Made by a program: the position numbers and the translations under genes
Notes under the pieces: model-generated
Told to the model about the DNA's origin: nothing
What the model saw: only the letters and a program-made list of their open reading frames with translations
The model's database searches: none
From: an uncultured Collinsella sp.
GTDB taxonomy: Bacteria; Actinomycetota; Coriobacteriia; Coriobacteriales; Coriobacteriaceae
Assembly (NCBI GenBank): GCA_902470345.1
Contig: CABRGB010000014.1
Span: 1-36,139 of the forward strand
Direction: 5' to 3'
DNA length: 36,139 nt
Part shown: positions 14,238 through 22,281 of the stretch, one piece after another
How positions within the stretch are numbered: position 1 is the stretch's first letter
Layout of the letters: every line of letters starts with the position of its first letter

Positions 14238-17128
14238 CGGCGCCGCTCGTGGCGTGCGCGCCACAGCTGTAGATAGTGCCCGATTTGTGCCGATTCGATG
14301 CGCTGATAGGAACTCGTGGGCAGCGACGTTAAGAATTTCTTGCCGTAGCCCTTCGTCACCAGGCGCGGGTCGGCCAAGATGAGTACGCCACAATCGGTCG
14401 ACGAGCGAATGAGACGACCGGCTGCCTGCTTGACCTCGAGCACGGCCTCGGGCAGCGAATAGCGCGCCCAAGCGCGGTCTTCGCGCAGATTGCGCTCGCA
14501 TGAGAGCGGGTCTGTGGGGCTCGAGAACGGCAGCTTGGGGATGATGACGCAGCGCAGCGTCTCGCCGCTGGCGTCAAACCCCTCCCAAAAGGCCTTGAGC
14601 GCAAAGAGCGACGAAGTCGGTTCGTTGATAAAGCGATCGCGCAGACGGCGAGGAGACGAGTTGCGCTGCTGGCAGTTGAGTTCCAGACCCGCACGAGCCA
14701 TCTTGGGCTCGACGCGAGCGTACAGCTCCTCCATGTCACGCCTATTGGTGAACAGCGTGAGCACCGAGCCGCCCATGGCAAGATGAGCGTCGACCAGCAC
14801 ACGCTCGAGCGCCGAAAGATAGCTCTCACGATCGCGCGGATCGGGGATATCGCCCGCAACGACTACAGCCATGTTCGAATCGAAGTCGTAGCTCGAGTCC
14901 AAGTGCAGCGACGATGATGTCGAGGCGCCGATGCGATCGAGGCCGACGGCGTGGTTAAAGTGCTCAAAGCTCTTGGAAACCGTCATGGTCGCCGATGCAA
15001 AGATAGCCGTGTGGACCTCGGGCAGCCACTCGGTTGCTAAGGCCTCGCCAATATCGATGCGCTCCGCAGTCATCGACTCGCCGCCGGCACGCAGCCTGCG
15101 ATTGACCTGCAACGAGTACACGTAGTGTTCGTCGGTACCGTCAATGATGAGCTTGAGGTTCTCGGCCAGCTCGTGTAGGCGACGCGAGATATCACCCAGG
15201 TCGACAACAACCTCGGGCTTGTCGGCGGCGACGGCTTGTACCAGCGCGTCGACGCTCTTGTCAGCTTGTTCCAATGCGTCAATAGCGGTGTAGGCCGACT
15301 GTAAGAAATCATGCCAGTCGTCAGATTCGCGCAGCTCGGGGCCAATCCATAGGTTCGCATTGTCATAGCCCCCACGGGCACGGCGGCCGAGCTCGCGAAC
15401 GCCATCAAACACGTCGGCGATTGCCATGCTCGCGCGCGCAACCGTCGACGTCGCCTTGGCGGTAAGGCCCAGGTAGAGCGTAGAGCCCTCCGAGGTTGCC
15501 AAATCGCGGGAAACCTGGCTCAGCGCACCGGTGCTCGAGCCACCCAGGCGCTCAAACAGAACGCGCGATTCATCCGCCGACACTACGCGCGCCCATTGAC
15601 GGCGTGCCTCGCGCTCGATGGAGTGGGCCTCATCGATCACCCAGTGACGAATCGGAGGCAAGATTCTGCCCTCGGCCGCAACATTGCGGAACAGCAGGGA
15701 ATGGTTGGTGACCACCACATCGGCATGTGCCGCGCGACGGCGGGCGCCGTGGACCAGGCATTTATCGGGGAAAAACGGGCATAGGCGACGGGCGCACTCG
15801 CGCGACGCCGTCGTAAAGTCGGGACGGTTGACGCTGCGCCAGCGAATGCCGAGCGAGTCGAGGTCGCCATCGGCCGACTGACACACGTACGCCATGATGA
15901 CCGCGACTGCCGTAAGCGTGTCGGCGGGATCACGCTTAGTCGTAATTTCGACTTGGCCGCGGCTCATGCGCTCAAGCTTGCGCAAGCATGGATAGTGGTC
16001 ATAGCCCTTGAGGGCGCAAAACGATAGGCCTCCGTCCAGCTGCTCGGCAAGTTTGGGCAGCTCATGATACATGAGCTGGTCGGCAAGATTATTCGATTTA
16101 GTCGCGATACCAACCGTGATGTTGTTGCGGCGCGCGGCCTCGGCAAAAGGCACCAGGTAAGCCATCGATTTGCCGACGCCCGTGCCCGCCTCAATCACGC
16201 GATGCGTTCCCGTAACGAGTGCATCACGGACCTCGAGCGCCATCGCGATCTGCTCATCGCGCGGCTCGTACGTGGGATACATGCGATTAACCAGGCCGCC
16301 CGGGGCATAGTCCGCCTCGATTTCCTCGCGGCTCGGCATCTTAAGGACCGGCAGCTCGTCCGCATCAACGCGATCATCGGCCCGATCGGCCTTGAGTACG
16401 TCGGCGCGGGCGGCACTGAGAGAGAAGATGGAACCCGGGTTCTGTCCCGCCAAGAACGAAAAGATGGGACGATAGGACCAGGGCACGTCGGGGTGCATGT
16501 CGGCCAGGCGCGCCATTAAGCCCTGAGGCAAGTCGGTGAGTGCCACGAGCAACACGCGCCATACGCCACACAGGGCGTCGACATCGGCGTTGGCGCGGTG
16601 CGACACCGAGTCGCAGCCAAACAGGTCGGCCATGATAGACAGCTTATGCGATGCCAGGCGCGGAAGCGCGATGCGCGACAGTGCCAGCGAATCAATCCAG
16701 ATGTCGCTGACGTTGACACCGCCCTTGACCGACTCGATAAACGAACGGTCGAAGGTGGCGTTATGCGCAATCACCGGGCAGCCGCCGACAAAATCGGCGA
16801 GAGCGGCCACGGCCTCGACGGCCGATGGAGCATCTGCCACATCGGCGTTTGTAATGCTCGTGAGCTCGGTAATCTCGGCGGGAATCAGCTGTTTGGGATG
16901 CACAAAGGTATCGAAGCGGTCGACGATCTCGCGGCCCGAAAGACGGGCAGCCGATATCTCGATAAGCTCGTTGTCCTGCACCGAAAGACCCGTGGTCTCG
17001 GTATCGAGGACGATAACATCTTCCTCGATGAGACCAAACGATTGGGTTTTGGCGCGCTCGGCAAGCGTGGCATAGGAATCGATGACAAACTGCGGCGTTC
17101 CCGTCGAAACAGCGTCCTCGATTAGCAT
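14234..17128 (-). CDS. dinG: DinG-family 5'-3' DNA helicase with N-terminal DEDDh exonuclease domain
   Basis: This 964-residue protein fuses a DnaQ-like 3'-5' exonuclease domain to an XPD/DinG-type superfamily 2 helicase. The exonuclease has LDTETTGL with Asp42 and Glu44, then AHNATFDRSF, and HRANADVDA at about 177-185. The helicase has Walker A GTGVGK at 315-320, four cysteines suited to a 4Fe-4S cluster (C381, C445, C450, C457), WVIDEAHSIE with DEAH at 499-502 and a C-terminal QAAGRLIR motif VI. This resembles the Gram-positive DinG layout, but there the Fe-S cysteines are often missing, so their presence is notable. Its ATG overlaps the ddl stop codon by 7 bp, indicating a shared transcript. 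A role in DNA repair or removal of R-loops is inferred from the family. Confidence 0.9.
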   Translation of the reverse strand: MLIEDAVSTGTPQFVIDSYATLAERAKTQSFGLIEEDVIVLDTETTGLSVQDNELIEISAARLSGREIVDRFDTFVHPKQLIPAEITELTSITNADVADAPSAVEAVAALADFVGGCPVIAHNATFDRSFIESVKGGVNVSDIWIDSLALSRIALPRLASHKLSIMADLFGCDSVSHRANADVDALCGVWRVLLVALTDLPQGLMARLADMHPDVPWSYRPIFSFLAGQNPGSIFSLSAARADVLKADRADDRVDADELPVLKMPSREEIEADYAPGGLVNRMYPTYEPRDEQIAMALEVRDALVTGTHRVIEAGTGVGKSMAYLVPFAEAARRNNITVGIATKSNNLADQLMYHELPKLAEQLDGGLSFCALKGYDHYPCLRKLERMSRGQVEITTKRDPADTLTAVAVIMAYVCQSADGDLDSLGIRWRSVNRPDFTTASRECARRLCPFFPDKCLVHGARRRAAHADVVVTNHSLLFRNVAAEGRILPPIRHWVIDEAHSIEREARRQWARVVSADESRVLFERLGGSSTGALSQVSRDLATSEGSTLYLGLTAKATSTVARASMAIADVFDGVRELGRRARGGYDNANLWIGPELRESDDWHDFLQSAYTAIDALEQADKSVDALVQAVAADKPEVVVDLGDISRRLHELAENLKLIIDGTDEHYVYSLQVNRRLRAGGESMTAERIDIGEALATEWLPEVHTAIFASATMTVSKSFEHFNHAVGLDRIGASTSSSLHLDSSYDFDSNMAVVVAGDIPDPRDRESYLSALERVLVDAHLAMGGSVLTLFTNRRDMEELYARVEPKMARAGLELNCQQRNSSPRRLRDRFINEPTSSLFALKAFWEGFDASGETLRCVIIPKLPFSSPTDPLSCERNLREDRAWARYSLPEAVLEVKQAAGRLIRSSTDCGVLILADPRLVTKGYGKKFLTSLPTSSYQRIESAQIGHYLQLWRARHERRR

Positions 17129-18087
17129 GCAACGCCCGCTCGACGAAGCCCCATACGAATCAGACTGTCACAGACCTGCGGGAACGTCATGTCATCGGTG
17201 CGGCGAATCTCATCCGGATACAGCGACGTATCGGTCATGCCGGGAATCGTGTTGGTCTCGAGGATGACGGGGCCATCCTCGCTCACGATAAAGTCACTGC
17301 GCGAGATACCCAGGCAGCCGAGTGCCTCATGGGCAGCACAGGCGAGCTCCTGGGCACGAGCGTAGTTCTCGGGCGAAATCTGTGCCGGAATGCGATGGAT
17401 GTCCGTAGGGTCGACATACTTCACGTCCAGATCGTAGAACTCGCAGTTCTCGGGCTTACGGATCTCAACGATCGGCAGGGCGCGCACGTCATCCTCGCCG
17501 TATACGCCGACGGTGATCTCGGTACCCTCGATGCACTTCTCGACCAGCACTTTGTCGCCGTACTCAAACGCCTTGGCGATTGCCGCAGGTAGCTCGGAGG
17601 GCTCATGGACCAGGGAAATGCCATAGCTGGAACCGTTTACGGCCGGCTTCACAAAGCAGCGCTCGCCACAAATCTCGACGATATGATCGATATCGACTTC
17701 ATCGCCCACTTCGAGCGCCAGGCCGGGGGCAATGGGAATGCCCGCCTTGGCGTATAGGAGCTTCGAGACCTCCTTGTCGGCACCGCAGGCGCTCGCCAGC
17801 ACACCCGACGCCGTGTAGGGGATACCCAGGGTCTCCATGGCACCCTGCATGGCACCATCCTCGCCGCCGGCACCGTGCATGGCGATAAACGCCACGTCAA
17901 AGCCGCCGGTCGCCATGGTTACCATAAAATCATCGGCAGCCGTGTCGAGCAGCTCCACCGAAGTGTAGCCAGCCTCCTTCAAGGCCACCACGACGTTCTT
18001 TCCCGAATTGAGCGAAATCTCGCGCTCGGCGGAATGACCGCCCGCCAAGACCGCTACGTGCATGTTCTCTAGGCTTTTACCCGGCAT
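17122..18087 (-). CDS. ddl: D-alanine--D-alanine ligase
   Basis: This 321-residue cytoplasmic ATP-grasp enzyme joins two D-alanines for the peptidoglycan stem peptide. Visible motifs are GGHSAEREISLNSG (16-29), HGAGGEDG (71-78), FVKPAVNGSSYGIS (145-158, ATP-grasp), VKYVDP in the omega loop (222-227) and ETNTIPGMTDTSLYP (277-291, metal and substrate binding). The Lys-Tyr of the omega loop fits a D-Ala-D-Ala rather than a D-Ala-D-Lac ligase. The ATG at 18087 follows GGAGGAG by seven bases. It leads an operon with the DinG-like helicase and is divergent from rlmN across an 85-bp gap. Confidence 0.96.
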   Translation of the reverse strand: MPGKSLENMHVAVLAGGHSAEREISLNSGKNVVVALKEAGYTSVELLDTAADDFMVTMATGGFDVAFIAMHGAGGEDGAMQGAMETLGIPYTASGVLASACGADKEVSKLLYAKAGIPIAPGLALEVGDEVDIDHIVEICGERCFVKPAVNGSSYGISLVHEPSELPAAIAKAFEYGDKVLVEKCIEGTEITVGVYGEDDVRALPIVEIRKPENCEFYDLDVKYVDPTDIHRIPAQISPENYARAQELACAAHEALGCLGISRSDFIVSEDGPVILETNTIPGMTDTSLYPDEIRRTDDMTFPQVCDSLIRMGLRRAGVAC

Positions 18088-18127
18088 GGGCAGACTCCTC
18101 CTCTATAATTTCTGCAGCTGATACCAT

Positions 18128-18157
18128 ATTGTAGCGATACCCTCTACGTTTCCCCAA
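18128..18157 (-). promoter_or_regulatory. Putative promoter of ddl
   Basis: Minus strand: TTGGGG (18157-18152), an 18-nt spacer and TACAAT (18133-18128), 40 nt upstream of the ddl start codon. The -10 is good and the -35 weak. A TATAAT on the + strand at 18104-18109 could serve rlmN but has no -35 partner. Confidence 0.4.
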
Positions 18158-18172
18158 AATCGAAAGGCTTCC

Positions 18173-19225
18173 ATGAATCCCAGGACTAAATCTCAGGACA
18201 TTCGCGACTTGAGCCAAAACGATATTCGCGAGCTTGTGGCCGAACTCGGCCAGCCCGCCTTCCGCGCGAAGCAGCTCATCGAATGGGTCTTTGAGAAGAA
18301 CGTTTGTTCGTTTGACGATATGACCAACCTTCCCAAGGCTTTCCGCGAGCAGCTTAAAGAGGCCTTTGCCTTCGACACGCCGACCGAGCTCACCAAGCAG
18401 GTTTCCAAGGACGGCTCTCGCAAATATCTACTCGAGTATCATGACGGCATTTCCGTCGAGACTGTCGGTATGCCCCGTCGTAACAAGCTTTCCGTCTGCG
18501 TTTCCACCCAGGCAGGATGTGGCATGGGCTGCGCCTTTTGCGCCACCGGTCTCAACGGCCTCAAGCGCTCTCTGACCGCTCAAGAGATCGTCGACCAGGT
18601 GTTGCACGTCTCGAATGATTTTGGCGAGCGTGCTACAAGCGTCGTTTTCATGGGCCAGGGCGAGCCCTTTGCTAACTACGACGAGGTTCTCAAGGCTCTG
18701 CGCATCCTTAACGATCCCGACGGTATCGGTATTGGAGCCCGTCACCTTACTGTCTCTACCAGCGGTGTTATTCCCGGTATTCGCAAGTTTGCCGACATTC
18801 CCGAGCAGTTTACGCTCGCTGTGTCGCTGCACTCCGCTATCCAGTCCACGCGCAACAAGATTATGCCTGGCGTTAAGAAGTACACGCTACTTCGCCTTCA
18901 CGAGGCGCTTCAGCTCTACACCGAGAAGACCGGACGCCGACCGACCTATGAGTATGCCATGATCGAGGGCGTCAATGACACAAACCCCGAGATGCAGGCG
19001 CTCTGCGACTTCTGTGAGGGAACGCTGTGCCACGTCAACCTGATTCAGCTTAACGACATTGAGGGCAGCCCGCTCAAGCCGTCTCCGATTCATAAGGTTG
19101 AGGATCTTCAGCGCCGCCTTGAGTCTCGTGGCATCGAGACCACGATCCGTAATTCGCGCGGCAATGATATTGATGCCGCCTGCGGTCAGCTGAAGCAACG
19201 TTTCAAGGTCCAGAAGAACGCATAG
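18173..19225 (+). CDS. rlmN: 23S rRNA (adenine-2503-C2)/tRNA (adenine-37-C2) methyltransferase, radical SAM
   Basis: This 350-residue radical-SAM enzyme of the RlmN/Cfr family methylates C2 of A2503 in 23S rRNA, and of A37 in some tRNAs. The CxxxCxxC cluster motif is C116-C120-C123 in QAGCGMGCAFCATG. The second conserved cysteine, which carries the methyl group transiently, is C337 in DIDAACGQL. GQGEPFANYD and VSTSGVIPGI are also family motifs. The length is normal. The ATG at 18173 has GAAAGG upstream. It is divergent from ddl and converges on the par operon across two back-to-back terminators. Codon third positions look more T-rich than those of the neighbours on its left. Confidence 0.97.
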   Translation: MNPRTKSQDIRDLSQNDIRELVAELGQPAFRAKQLIEWVFEKNVCSFDDMTNLPKAFREQLKEAFAFDTPTELTKQVSKDGSRKYLLEYHDGISVETVGMPRRNKLSVCVSTQAGCGMGCAFCATGLNGLKRSLTAQEIVDQVLHVSNDFGERATSVVFMGQGEPFANYDEVLKALRILNDPDGIGIGARHLTVSTSGVIPGIRKFADIPEQFTLAVSLHSAIQSTRNKIMPGVKKYTLLRLHEALQLYTEKTGRRPTYEYAMIEGVNDTNPEMQALCDFCEGTLCHVNLIQLNDIEGSPLKPSPIHKVEDLQRRLESRGIETTIRNSRGNDIDAACGQLKQRFKVQKNA

Positions 19226-19244
19226 GGGAGTCTGTGCCCCATAA

Positions 19245-19260
19245 CGTTTCATGTGAAACA
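19245..19260. promoter_or_regulatory. Degenerate parS-like site
   Basis: CGTTTCATGTGAAACA differs at two positions from the perfect sites at 21404-21497 and at one position in the 14-bp core. It lies between the rlmN stop codon and its terminator. ParB tolerance of this change is not known. Confidence 0.5.
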
Positions 19261-19264
19261 TCCG

Positions 19265-19312
19265 ACAGCCCTGGTTGCAAATAATGCAACCAGGGCTGTT
19301 TCATTTTCTTTT
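19265..19312 (+). terminator. Intrinsic terminator of rlmN
   Basis: A perfect 15-bp stem (ACAGCCCTGGTTGCA, loop AATAA, TGCAACCAGGGCTGT) spans 19265-19299 and is followed by TTCATTTTCTTTT. Confidence 0.9.
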
Positions 19313-19345
19313 ATACTATTGGATCGATTTACGCAATCTTAGTTT

Positions 19346-19395
19346 TATAGCCAAAATAAGGGGTCCTTGTCTTATGAATCAGACTAGGACCCCTT
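19346..19395 (-). terminator. Terminator of the rsmG-parA-parB region
   Basis: A long stem (AAGGGGTCCT-A-GTCT / AGAC-A-AGGACCCCTT on the minus strand) spans 19358-19395. A weak T-tract (ATTTTGG) follows on the minus strand. It lies 28 bp past the stop codon of the small membrane protein gene. Confidence 0.75.
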
Positions 19396-19413
19396 CAAAA
19401 CAGGCAAGTAATT

Positions 19414-19426
19414 GTTAGGTACCTAA
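19414..19426. repeat. 13-bp repeat with 12-bp palindrome, copy 1
   Basis: GTTAGGTACCTAA, whose last 12 bases are a perfect palindrome, overlaps the stop codon of the 84-residue gene. The same 13-mer recurs at 22917-22929, 3.5 kb away. Confidence 0.6.
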
Positions 19427-19677
19427 TAACCAACATTTTCCCACTGATGGTTAACCCAGTCTTGGTTAATCTTGGGATTCTTAGTCACCTGAGCAGTGCG
19501 CATAGCGACATCTTCGGTCATCACATCCATTTTCTTCTTAGATGTATCGACGATATCCTGAGCTCCACGCAGAAGTCGACCGCGCAGTTCATCATCTGTC
19601 GCAAGCTTATAGCCTGCAAAAGCACCAGCAGCGACAGTGGTTGCCAACGCAATGGCCGCGAGAACCTTATTCTTCAT
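19423..19677 (-). CDS. Small membrane protein of unknown function downstream of parB (84 aa)
   Basis: The ATG at 19677 follows AGGAGG by six bases and overlaps the 3' end of parB by 11 bp. The protein has one N-terminal transmembrane or signal-like helix at about 5-22 (VLAAIALATTVAAGAFAGY), then a charged, probably helical region of about 60 residues (DDELRGRLLRGAQDIVDTSKKK). It superficially resembles YtxH-type proteins, but I do not assign it. Its place as last gene of the par operon suggests co-expression with chromosome segregation genes; a functional link is not shown by the sequence. Confidence 0.75.
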   Translation of the reverse strand: MKNKVLAAIALATTVAAGAFAGYKLATDDELRGRLLRGAQDIVDTSKKKMDVMTEDVAMRTAQVTKNPKINQDWVNHQWENVGY

Positions 19678-20572
19678 CCTGATCCTCCTGCCCGAATTGA
19701 ATCATTTCGCCAAGGATACGAGAGAGCTCCTCTTCGTCTTTAAACTCGATTTCAATCTTGTTCTTGCCACGCGAGCTCTTCACGCGCACATTCGTGTTAA
19801 ATACTTGACGAAGGACTCGAGCGGCCTTTTTGAATGACTGAGGTGTTGCTGGCCTAGGCGTCTTAGGTGTTTCTCCGGCAGAAAATAACGGAGCAAGATT
19901 TTCTGTCGCTCTGACGGAAAGGCCTTCTGCAACAACCTTCTCAGCAAGTCGAATCCTCGCATCTTCATATGGAACTGCAAGAATCGCTCTTGCATGTCCT
20001 GCAGTAAGCTTGCCCTCGAAAATCATCTGCTGTACGACTTCCGGAAGATCAAGCAAACGAAGTGAATTTGTAATCGCGGAACGAGACTTACTGACAGCCT
20101 TTGATAACGCCTCTTGCGTCATGCCGCTGGCATCAATGAGCTGACGATAACCCTTCGCCTCTTCGACGGGATTCAAATCAGAACGCTGAAGATTCTCGAT
20201 AAGTGCAAGAGCGAGCATTTCCTCATCATTAACTTCTTTAATTATGACAGGCAGTTCCTCAAGACCAGCAAGCTTTGACGCCTGGTAACGACGCTCACCT
20301 GCAATAATCTCATAGCCATTTCCATGCTTGCGAACCAACAATGGCTGCAAAACGCCATGTTCTTGGATTGACTCGCTCAACTCGCGAAGTTCAGTTTCGT
20401 TAAAGTGAATTCGCGGCTGATTTGGGTTGGGAACGATATCCTCAATAGGCAGTTTTGTTTCAGATGCAGCATTTGAAGCCGATGCAGCCGAACCACCGGT
20501 CTCATACTCGGCCTCTGAGACCAAAGCATTGAGTCCGCGTCCCAATCCGCCACGTTTCTTTGCACTAGGCAC
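19667..20572 (-). CDS. parB: Chromosome-partitioning protein ParB (parS-binding CTPase)
   Basis: This 301-residue ParB/Spo0J protein loads at parS, slides as a CTP-dependent clamp and recruits condensin near the origin. The N-terminus has the basic GRGLNAL motif that normally contacts ParA. The CTP-binding domain has GERRYQA at 92-98, where most ParBs have GERRxRA, so an arginine of the patch is Gln97 here. A helix-turn-helix lies at about 150-173 (MTQEALSKAVSKSRSAITNS), followed by GKLTAGHARAIL and a C-terminal dimerisation region. It starts with GTG at 20572, after AAGAGGTG, and overlaps the parA stop codon by 8 bp. Three perfect parS sites lie just upstream of parA. Confidence 0.97.
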   Translation of the reverse strand: MPSAKKRGGLGRGLNALVSEAEYETGGSAASASNAASETKLPIEDIVPNPNQPRIHFNETELRELSESIQEHGVLQPLLVRKHGNGYEIIAGERRYQASKLAGLEELPVIIKEVNDEEMLALALIENLQRSDLNPVEEAKGYRQLIDASGMTQEALSKAVSKSRSAITNSLRLLDLPEVVQQMIFEGKLTAGHARAILAVPYEDARIRLAEKVVAEGLSVRATENLAPLFSAGETPKTPRPATPQSFKKAARVLRQVFNTNVRVKSSRGKNKIEIEFKDEEELSRILGEMIQFGQEDQDEE

Positions 20573-21365
20573 GCTTAATCACCTCTTTTGCCAGGTTCAT
20601 ATACGCTTTTGCACCCTTATTTTGAGGTGCATAGGTAATTACCGGCTCTCCAAAAGACGGAGCCTCAGAGATTTTTACGGTACGAGGAATTAAGGTCTTA
20701 AAAGCCTTATCGCCAAAGTACGACTGAACTTCCTCAACAACCTGATTCGACAGAGAAGTACGCGAGTCATACATGGTCATAAGCACACCATAGGTGTCTA
20801 AGCCCTTATTCAGACGTGATTTGACCATCTTCATTGACTCAAGCAGCTTCGTAACGCCCTCGAGTGCGTAATACTCGCACTGTATCGGAATCAAAACGCT
20901 ATCTGCTGCGGTCAAAGCATTGATGGTAAGCAGGCCAAGCGAAGGAGGACAGTCGATGAATATAAAATCGAACTCATCCTGAATCGGCTCAAGCAAATCT
21001 TTAAGGCGGGTTTCACGAGCAATTGCGCTTACGAGCTCAATTTCGGCACCTGCAAGCTGAATTGTCGCTGGAATAACGAATACCTTTTTGCAATTTGTAT
21101 CAAGAACAAGCGATTCAGCCGGCACGTCATTCAGCAATGCATCATAGATGCATTGATCAAGGTCTTCTTTTTCAATTCCGAATCCACTGGTGCTGTTTCC
21201 CTGCGGATCAAAATCGACAATCAGTGTCTTGCGACCCTGCTCCCCTAGTGCTGCTGCAAGGTTTACAGCCGTCGTTGACTTACCGACGCCGCCTTTTTGA
21301 TTGATGATTGCAATAATACGCGTGTCTTTTGCGCTCTTAGAACGCTTAACGTCGCGAAATCCCAC
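20565..21365 (-). CDS. parA: Chromosome-partitioning ATPase ParA (Soj)
   Basis: This 266-residue protein has a deviant Walker A box, KGGVGKST at 24-31, with the signature lysine of the ParA/MinD family, and a Walker B-like FIFIDCPPSLG. It should bind DNA non-specifically as an ATP dimer and drive segregation of ParB-parS complexes. It starts with GTG at 21365, four bases after AGGAGGG, and is coupled to parB by an 8-bp overlap. The 117 bases between its start and the rsmG stop codon hold three parS sites, placing ParB binding directly at the operon's upstream edge. Confidence 0.97.
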   Translation of the reverse strand: MGFRDVKRSKSAKDTRIIAIINQKGGVGKSTTAVNLAAALGEQGRKTLIVDFDPQGNSTSGFGIEKEDLDQCIYDALLNDVPAESLVLDTNCKKVFVIPATIQLAGAEIELVSAIARETRLKDLLEPIQDEFDFIFIDCPPSLGLLTINALTAADSVLIPIQCEYYALEGVTKLLESMKMVKSRLNKGLDTYGVLMTMYDSRTSLSNQVVEEVQSYFGDKAFKTLIPRTVKISEAPSFGEPVITYAPQNKGAKAYMNLAKEVIKRA

Positions 21366-21403
21366 GGTCCCTCCTGGTGTGTTTTAAGCTGTTAAACGGA
21401 GGA

Positions 21404-21419
21404 TGTTTCACGTGAAACA
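21404..21419. promoter_or_regulatory. parS site 1
   Basis: TGTTTCACGTGAAACA, a perfect 16-bp palindrome identical to the Bacillus subtilis parS consensus, lies 39 bp upstream of the parA start. Confidence 0.95.
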
Positions 21420-21442
21420 TTCCGATTCAATATCAACATCAA

Positions 21443-21458
21443 TGTTTCACGTGAAACA
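21443..21458. promoter_or_regulatory. parS site 2
   Basis: Second perfect TGTTTCACGTGAAACA. Its centre is 39 bp from that of site 1, close to four helical turns (about 3.7), with an exact match over all 16 bases. Confidence 0.95.
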
Positions 21459-21481
21459 CTGCAAGTTGTTAGTATCCATTA

Positions 21482-21497
21482 TGTTTCACGTGAAACA
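21482..21497. promoter_or_regulatory. parS site 3
   Basis: Third perfect TGTTTCACGTGAAACA, ending one base before the rsmG stop codon. Its centre is again 39 bp from that of site 2, so the three sites are evenly spaced. Confidence 0.95.
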
Positions 21498-21498
21498 T

Positions 21499-22236
21499 CT
21501 AGGCAAGCGGATTCTTCTTTGCCATGCCATTTGCACGAGGCAATGAAACGGATGCTGGATGACTCTTCTTAAGAACAATGAACTCCCTGTGACCCAAGCC
21601 CTCAGGCAAATCAATTGCGTCATTCAGAAGCAAGGTGAAGCCGCAGATCTTAGACGCTGACATGCCGGAAGCAAGCTCCTCATCCGTAGGATTGCCCTTC
21701 GTGATAACAAATAGCCCACCATCCTTGAGGTACGGAGCGGCATACTCAACAAGAATCGGTAGAGGGGCCAATGCGCGGGCGGTTACAACAGAGAACTGCT
21801 TCTTATGGCTTCGAGCATATTCTTCAAGGCGATCATGAACTGCATGACCATTTTTCAATCCAAGAGCATGAACAAATGTATTGACAGCGTCAACCTTCTT
21901 GCCAACAGAGTCAATATAAGTAGCCTTACGATGCGTGGTGATTGTTAATGGAATACCAGGGAAGCCAGCACCAGTTCCCATATCGAGCAAAGCTCCCTCT
22001 GGAGCCTTATTGACATAAGGGAGCAAAACAAGTGAGTCGAGGATATGAAGTACCGCAGCATCTTCTACGTTAAGAATACGGGTGAGATTGGTTGTCTTAT
22101 TTGTTTCAAGAACCAAATCCAAATGCTGAATACATTTCCTCAGCTCAGTATCAGTTACACTCAGGGAATACTCTTTGCAATAGGAAGACAGACGACTGAG
22201 CATCTCGTCAGCCTGCTGATCTGTAAGCACAAACAA
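21499..22236 (-). CDS. rsmG: 16S rRNA (guanine-527-N7)-methyltransferase
   Basis: This SAM-dependent methyltransferase (GidB) modifies G527 of 16S rRNA. It has NLTRI near residue 50, the SAM-binding motif DMGTGAGFPGIPL beginning at about 85, and VTARALAPL further on. I place the start at a TTG (22236), six bases after AAAGGAG, giving 245 residues. The longer frame to 22284 would start inside the T-tract of a terminator and translate the ribosome binding site, so it is unlikely. A GTG at 22230 is a weaker option. Its position beside parA-parB is the common gidB-parA-parB arrangement. Confidence 0.93.
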   Translation of the reverse strand: MFVLTDQQADEMLSRLSSYCKEYSLSVTDTELRKCIQHLDLVLETNKTTNLTRILNVEDAAVLHILDSLVLLPYVNKAPEGALLDMGTGAGFPGIPLTITTHRKATYIDSVGKKVDAVNTFVHALGLKNGHAVHDRLEEYARSHKKQFSVVTARALAPLPILVEYAAPYLKDGGLFVITKGNPTDEELASGMSASKICGFTLLLNDAIDLPEGLGHREFIVLKKSHPASVSLPRANGMAKKNPLA

Positions 22237-22281
22237 CAGAAGCTCCTTTCTGACAAAAATCAGTGTATCGAGAACTTTTGA

